Shown: positions 6,398 through 9,201 of the stretch, piece after piece
Layout of the letters: each line of letters opens with the position of its first letter
Numbering within the stretch: position 1 is the first letter of the stretch
Origin: Leucothrix mucor
GTDB lineage: Bacteria > Pseudomonadota > Gammaproteobacteria > Thiotrichales > Thiotrichaceae
Length of the DNA: 9,201 bases
Direction of reading: 5' to 3'
Assembly: GCA_011322515.1 (NCBI GenBank)
Contig: DRMS01000480.1
Span: forward strand, 1 to 9,201
Notes under the pieces: generated by a model
The model's input: only the letters and a program-made list of their open reading frames with translations
What the model was told of the DNA's origin: nothing
The model's database searches: none
Translations under genes and position numbers: made by a program

Positions 6398-7702
6398 ATG
6401 AAGATAAAAACTATTCTAACATGGGCATTTTTAATATTATTTAAGAGTGGATTATTGGCTGCTGAAAATCTAACAAAGTTAGAACAATTAGTCACACAGT
6501 CTAATTACCAACAAGCATGGGAACAAGCCCAGCAGCTAGCCAAAACCCATGAAGGTGACCCTCGATTTGATTACCTATACGGTATCAGCGCCCTAGAAAC
6601 AGGTCATTACGATGTGGCTGTTTTTGCCCTAGATCGCGTAACTGTTAATCAGCCTAATATTATCCGCCCACGACTAGAACTTGCACGCGCTTATCTCAAC
6701 ATAAATAATGATATTGCGGCATTACGTGAGTTTAAAGAAGTACTCCGTTTAAATCCGCCTGCAACGGTGCAGCGTAATGTAAATCGCTATATTCAGGTCA
6801 TGAGCAAAGCATCAGACACTAATAAAAAATGGATTATTGATGGTTTAGTTTCCTTGGTAACGGGTTACGATTCCAATGCTAATTTTGGCGCAGAGACATC
6901 CGTATTTGATACTCCCGTATTTGGTTCTGTTACGCTTAAAGATAGCTCAATTAAACAGGATTCTCCCTTTGTGGAACTGCGAACCCAGTTAAACTCTCGT
7001 TATATCGCTTCTGATACGCAAAGCTGGTTTTTTAATAGTAAACTGAATCATAAACATTTTAATGATGCAAAAGCATTTAATCTCTCTGAGTTAAACCTAG
7101 AGGGGGGGAGTGTTTTTGCCGTTGGGAGACAGCAATATCAGCTTTCTCTGCGTCATCAACTAATCCATGTTGATGATCATGCTTTTAGCAGTACCTTAGG
7201 TTTACAGGCAGGGCTAGCGCATGAACTGGCAACTAATAAGATTCTGGCAACGAGTTTATTGATTGAAAATTATGATCATAAGCAGCAGGACTTACGCGAT
7301 GCACGCCGCTATGGTGTATCAGGAAATTATCGTTTTTCAGCTAATAATACCCGCCATCAATTAGGGCTTTCATTTGGACATGAGCAACCTGAGAAAAAAG
7401 CAGGAAAACATTATACGCGTAATACCGTTGGTGTTGCTTATACAGCAGAACACGCATGGGATGCGGTTAACTCATCTTTTATCAGTACTCAATTTCAGCA
7501 TCGCCAACATCGCGCTTCTGATCCAATCTATGCAAAAAAGCGCAAAGATAAACGTCTACTCTTTAAAATTGGACACACCATGCGAGTAGCAAAAAACTGG
7601 TCTGTGTTCGCAAATATTAGCTATACCAAAAATAATAGTAATTTAAATCTTTATGATACCGATAAGGCCGTTGCACAAGTGGGTATTAACTATAATTTTT
7701 AA
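6398..7702 (+). CDS. TPR plus beta-barrel outer-membrane protein, Slam/type XI secretion-like
   Basis: The protein has 434 residues. A Sec signal (1-22, cut near LLAA-EN) leads to about three TPRs (roughly 26-121). TPR-like stretches include FDYLYGISALETGHYDVAV and LELARAYLNINNDIAALREF. From about 146 on, the sequence alternates in beta-barrel fashion, opening with DGLVSLVTGYDSNANFG and ending NYNF with a C-terminal Phe, the usual signal for Bam insertion. Periplasmic TPR domain followed by a DUF560-type barrel is the layout of Slam (surface lipoprotein assembly modifier)/type XI secretion proteins, which move TbpB-like cargo across the outer membrane. It is slightly shorter than the neisserial Slams. 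It begins 2 bases after the lipoprotein stop, with GCAGG about 9 bases before the ATG, which suggests coupled translation. The next gene carries a TbpB-like barrel, which supports the assignment. A TPR outer-membrane protein of another family remains possible. Confidence 0.75.
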   Translation: MKIKTILTWAFLILFKSGLLAAENLTKLEQLVTQSNYQQAWEQAQQLAKTHEGDPRFDYLYGISALETGHYDVAVFALDRVTVNQPNIIRPRLELARAYLNINNDIAALREFKEVLRLNPPATVQRNVNRYIQVMSKASDTNKKWIIDGLVSLVTGYDSNANFGAETSVFDTPVFGSVTLKDSSIKQDSPFVELRTQLNSRYIASDTQSWFFNSKLNHKHFNDAKAFNLSELNLEGGSVFAVGRQQYQLSLRHQLIHVDDHAFSSTLGLQAGLAHELATNKILATSLLIENYDHKQQDLRDARRYGVSGNYRFSANNTRHQLGLSFGHEQPEKKAGKHYTRNTVGVAYTAEHAWDAVNSSFISTQFQHRQHRASDPIYAKKRKDKRLLFKIGHTMRVAKNWSVFANISYTKNNSNLNLYDTDKAVAQVGINYNF

Positions 7703-7771
7703 TAGATTGCAAATAGGCTGCGTGATACACCAGCATAATATTAGTTGTGACTTCTAAGTGTGGAGAGAAAA
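7703..7771. other. Short spacer between TPR/barrel and FecR-domain genes
   Basis: These 69 bases contain no hairpin followed by a T-tract, so transcription probably reads through. TTGCAA (7707-7712) and TAATAT (7736-7741) are 23 bases apart, too far for a normal sigma-70 promoter. Confidence 0.5.
7762..7767 (+). promoter_or_regulatory. Shine-Dalgarno site that fixes the FecR-domain gene start
   Basis: GGAGAG lies 4 bases before the ATG at 7772 and favours it over the in-frame ATG at 7787. The same GGAGAGA string serves the large lipoprotein gene. Confidence 0.75.
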
Positions 7772-9201
7772 ATGAAACCTAATGCGATGAGCAGTAAAAT
7801 AACAATAGAAAATATCGTAATAAAACCCGCTTATTTAAAATTTTTGCAACATGTATTGAGTGTATTCATTGTTTGTTGGCTAATAACACCCTTGTTCAAT
7901 CAGGTCTTTGCCGCAAATGAAAATCTGGGCAAAACTATTCTGGCACGCGGTAGCATAACAGCAGATCGTAAGAGCAAAGCAGAGCCTTTAAAAAGACTGA
8001 GCCCTGTATTTCGTCAAGATATTTTACGCTCAGGTGCAGGCGCGCGGGCGCAATTTCGCATGGTTGATAATGCCTTAATAAATCTACAACAAAACTCAGT
8101 ACTGCGTTTACAAGAATATCAATTAAAGTCTGGTGGTAATGGCAGTGTACTAATGGAGTTGATTTCAGGAGGATTGCGTACTATTACAGGAACCCTTGGA
8201 AAGCAAAATAAAAAAGACTATCAATTACGCACACCTGTTGCCACCATCGGCATTAGAGGAACCATGTATGAAGTTGAAATCATGCCTAATGGCGGAATGT
8301 ATGTCGGAGTGTGGAAAGGAGCTATCTGGATACATTCTCATTCAGGTAAGTGTGATATAGAATTAGGAGACGGCTTTAAAAACCGCTTTGTGTTTGTGAA
8401 TGCACAAGGTGTTTGTGACGTATTGAAACAAATACCTATTGTATTTAGAGATGGGCATAGCTCAAAAACGAGTGGTAACACAGTTCCAACTAACTTTGAG
8501 ATTGAACCCTTACTAGAAAATCCGCGTCAAGCGCAACCTTTTCAAGCATTAACACTAGGGCAACGAGGTGTGGCAATTGCTAGTGGACGTACTAACAGCA
8601 TTTCAGGCGCAACCCCTATAATCAGCACGGATAGTAATGGCGTTGTCACCACTAATAAGGGAGAAGTTAGTCGTTTTAATCAAAATATCGGTGGTTATCC
8701 TGTAGGTTGGGGACGTTGGAATACTTATACGATTAGCTCTTCGTTAGATGGTTTGCCTACAGCCGCAGTTGATAAAAATGGTCTGCTTTGGTCAACCTAT
8801 AAAGCAACGAATAATGATGTGATTGCCACCCGTATTGGGGAGGTGCGCTATGACAATATGGTTGATAGTTTAGCACAAAGTAGCATGGGGAAAGTTTCCA
8901 ACTTGGCAGTACAAATGGAGGTGGATTTTGGCTCAGGACAAGTCAGTAAAGGACTTATCTCTGCCAATGTGCCTGATCATACTTGGATTGGCGTATTTGA
9001 TGGAAAGGTAAACAATGGCAAGTTGGCGTTAGATTTTAATGGCGGGGCGTTAGTTAACTCTAATACAGGTATAAAATCCAATGCCACTGGTAATATTGCA
9101 GGAGATTTTATTGGCGATAAAGGACAGGCAATTACAGGTGGGTTTAATATGGTGGATGAAGCGAATAATAGGAATCAAATTGAGGGACTGTTTTTGATTG
9201 A
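7772..9201 (+). CDS. FecR-domain protein with C-terminal TbpB-like barrel region, 3' end cut by window edge
   Basis: 476 codons are readable and the frame is still open at 9201. This gene is visible only as an edge-truncated frame. A long N-region and hydrophobic core (about 22-46) end in QVFA-AN, a Sec signal cut near 48, with no lipobox. Residues 52-190 form a FecR domain: VFRQDILRSGAGARAQFRM, LISGGLRTITGTLG and TPVATIGIRGTMYEV (155-169) are its typical blocks. C194 and C215 could form a disulfide. A linker of about 110 residues leads to WGRW (313-316). From about 378, VDFGSGQVSKG, WIGVFDGKVNNGKL, NIAGDFIGDKGQAITGGFNM and EGLFLI follow the pattern of the TbpB-type C-terminal barrel (DF-x-G, G-x-F-x-G, A-x-x-x-G-G-F), the part recognised by Slam transporters. 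I infer that it is exported, perhaps surface-exposed, cargo of the upstream barrel protein. No FecI-type sigma factor or TonB receptor is seen nearby. Confidence 0.83.
   Translation, partial: MKPNAMSSKITIENIVIKPAYLKFLQHVLSVFIVCWLITPLFNQVFAANENLGKTILARGSITADRKSKAEPLKRLSPVFRQDILRSGAGARAQFRMVDNALINLQQNSVLRLQEYQLKSGGNGSVLMELISGGLRTITGTLGKQNKKDYQLRTPVATIGIRGTMYEVEIMPNGGMYVGVWKGAIWIHSHSGKCDIELGDGFKNRFVFVNAQGVCDVLKQIPIVFRDGHSSKTSGNTVPTNFEIEPLLENPRQAQPFQALTLGQRGVAIASGRTNSISGATPIISTDSNGVVTTNKGEVSRFNQNIGGYPVGWGRWNTYTISSSLDGLPTAAVDKNGLLWSTYKATNNDVIATRIGEVRYDNMVDSLAQSSMGKVSNLAVQMEVDFGSGQVSKGLISANVPDHTWIGVFDGKVNNGKLALDFNGGALVNSNTGIKSNATGNIAGDFIGDKGQAITGGFNMVDEANNRNQIEGLFLI

Noticed and set aside
7374..7589. 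Plus-strand 71-codon frame inside the TPR/barrel gene
   Set aside because: It overlaps a well-supported barrel-coding frame and shows no domain, signal or ribosome site of its own.

Overview
The window looks like chromosomal DNA of an AT-rich gammaproteobacterium. The partial lytic transglycosylase-like protein, the lipoprotein and outer-membrane signals, and the TPR/beta-barrel plus FecR gene pair all fit a Gram-negative host. The low GC, dispersed palindromes and small inverted-repeat elements are the kind of thing seen in Thiotrichales-like genomes, but that placement is only a guess. No RNA gene, CRISPR array, phage gene or intact insertion sequence was seen.

Left part (1-1674), two minus-strand genes. 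A truncated lytic-transglycosylase-like gene (1-442) and a complete glutathione S-transferase family gene (1024-1674) are separated by 581 bp crowded with non-coding repeats. These are a 135-bp element with perfect 23-bp terminal inverted repeats and an 8-bp target duplication (561-695), a perfect hairpin exactly at its centre (603-653), a likely 160-bp element or IS remnant (754-913), and a second hairpin of the same family as the first (939-987).

Middle (1675-2024), a 350-bp divergent intergenic region with a degenerate inverted repeat and the presumed promoters of the genes on both sides.

Right part (2025-9201), three plus-strand genes, probably one transcription unit. First is a 1456-residue lipoprotein built almost entirely of PKD-, Ig/VCBS- and cadherin-like domains, including four near-identical 93-residue repeats. 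Two bases later comes a 434-residue outer-membrane protein with N-terminal TPRs and a C-terminal beta-barrel, the layout of Slam/type XI secretion proteins. After 69 bases comes a secreted protein with a FecR domain and a C-terminal region resembling the TbpB-type cargo barrel; it runs off the right edge. My inference is that the TPR/barrel protein moves the FecR/TbpB-like protein, and possibly the large lipoprotein, across the outer membrane, giving a surface-display or adhesion locus.
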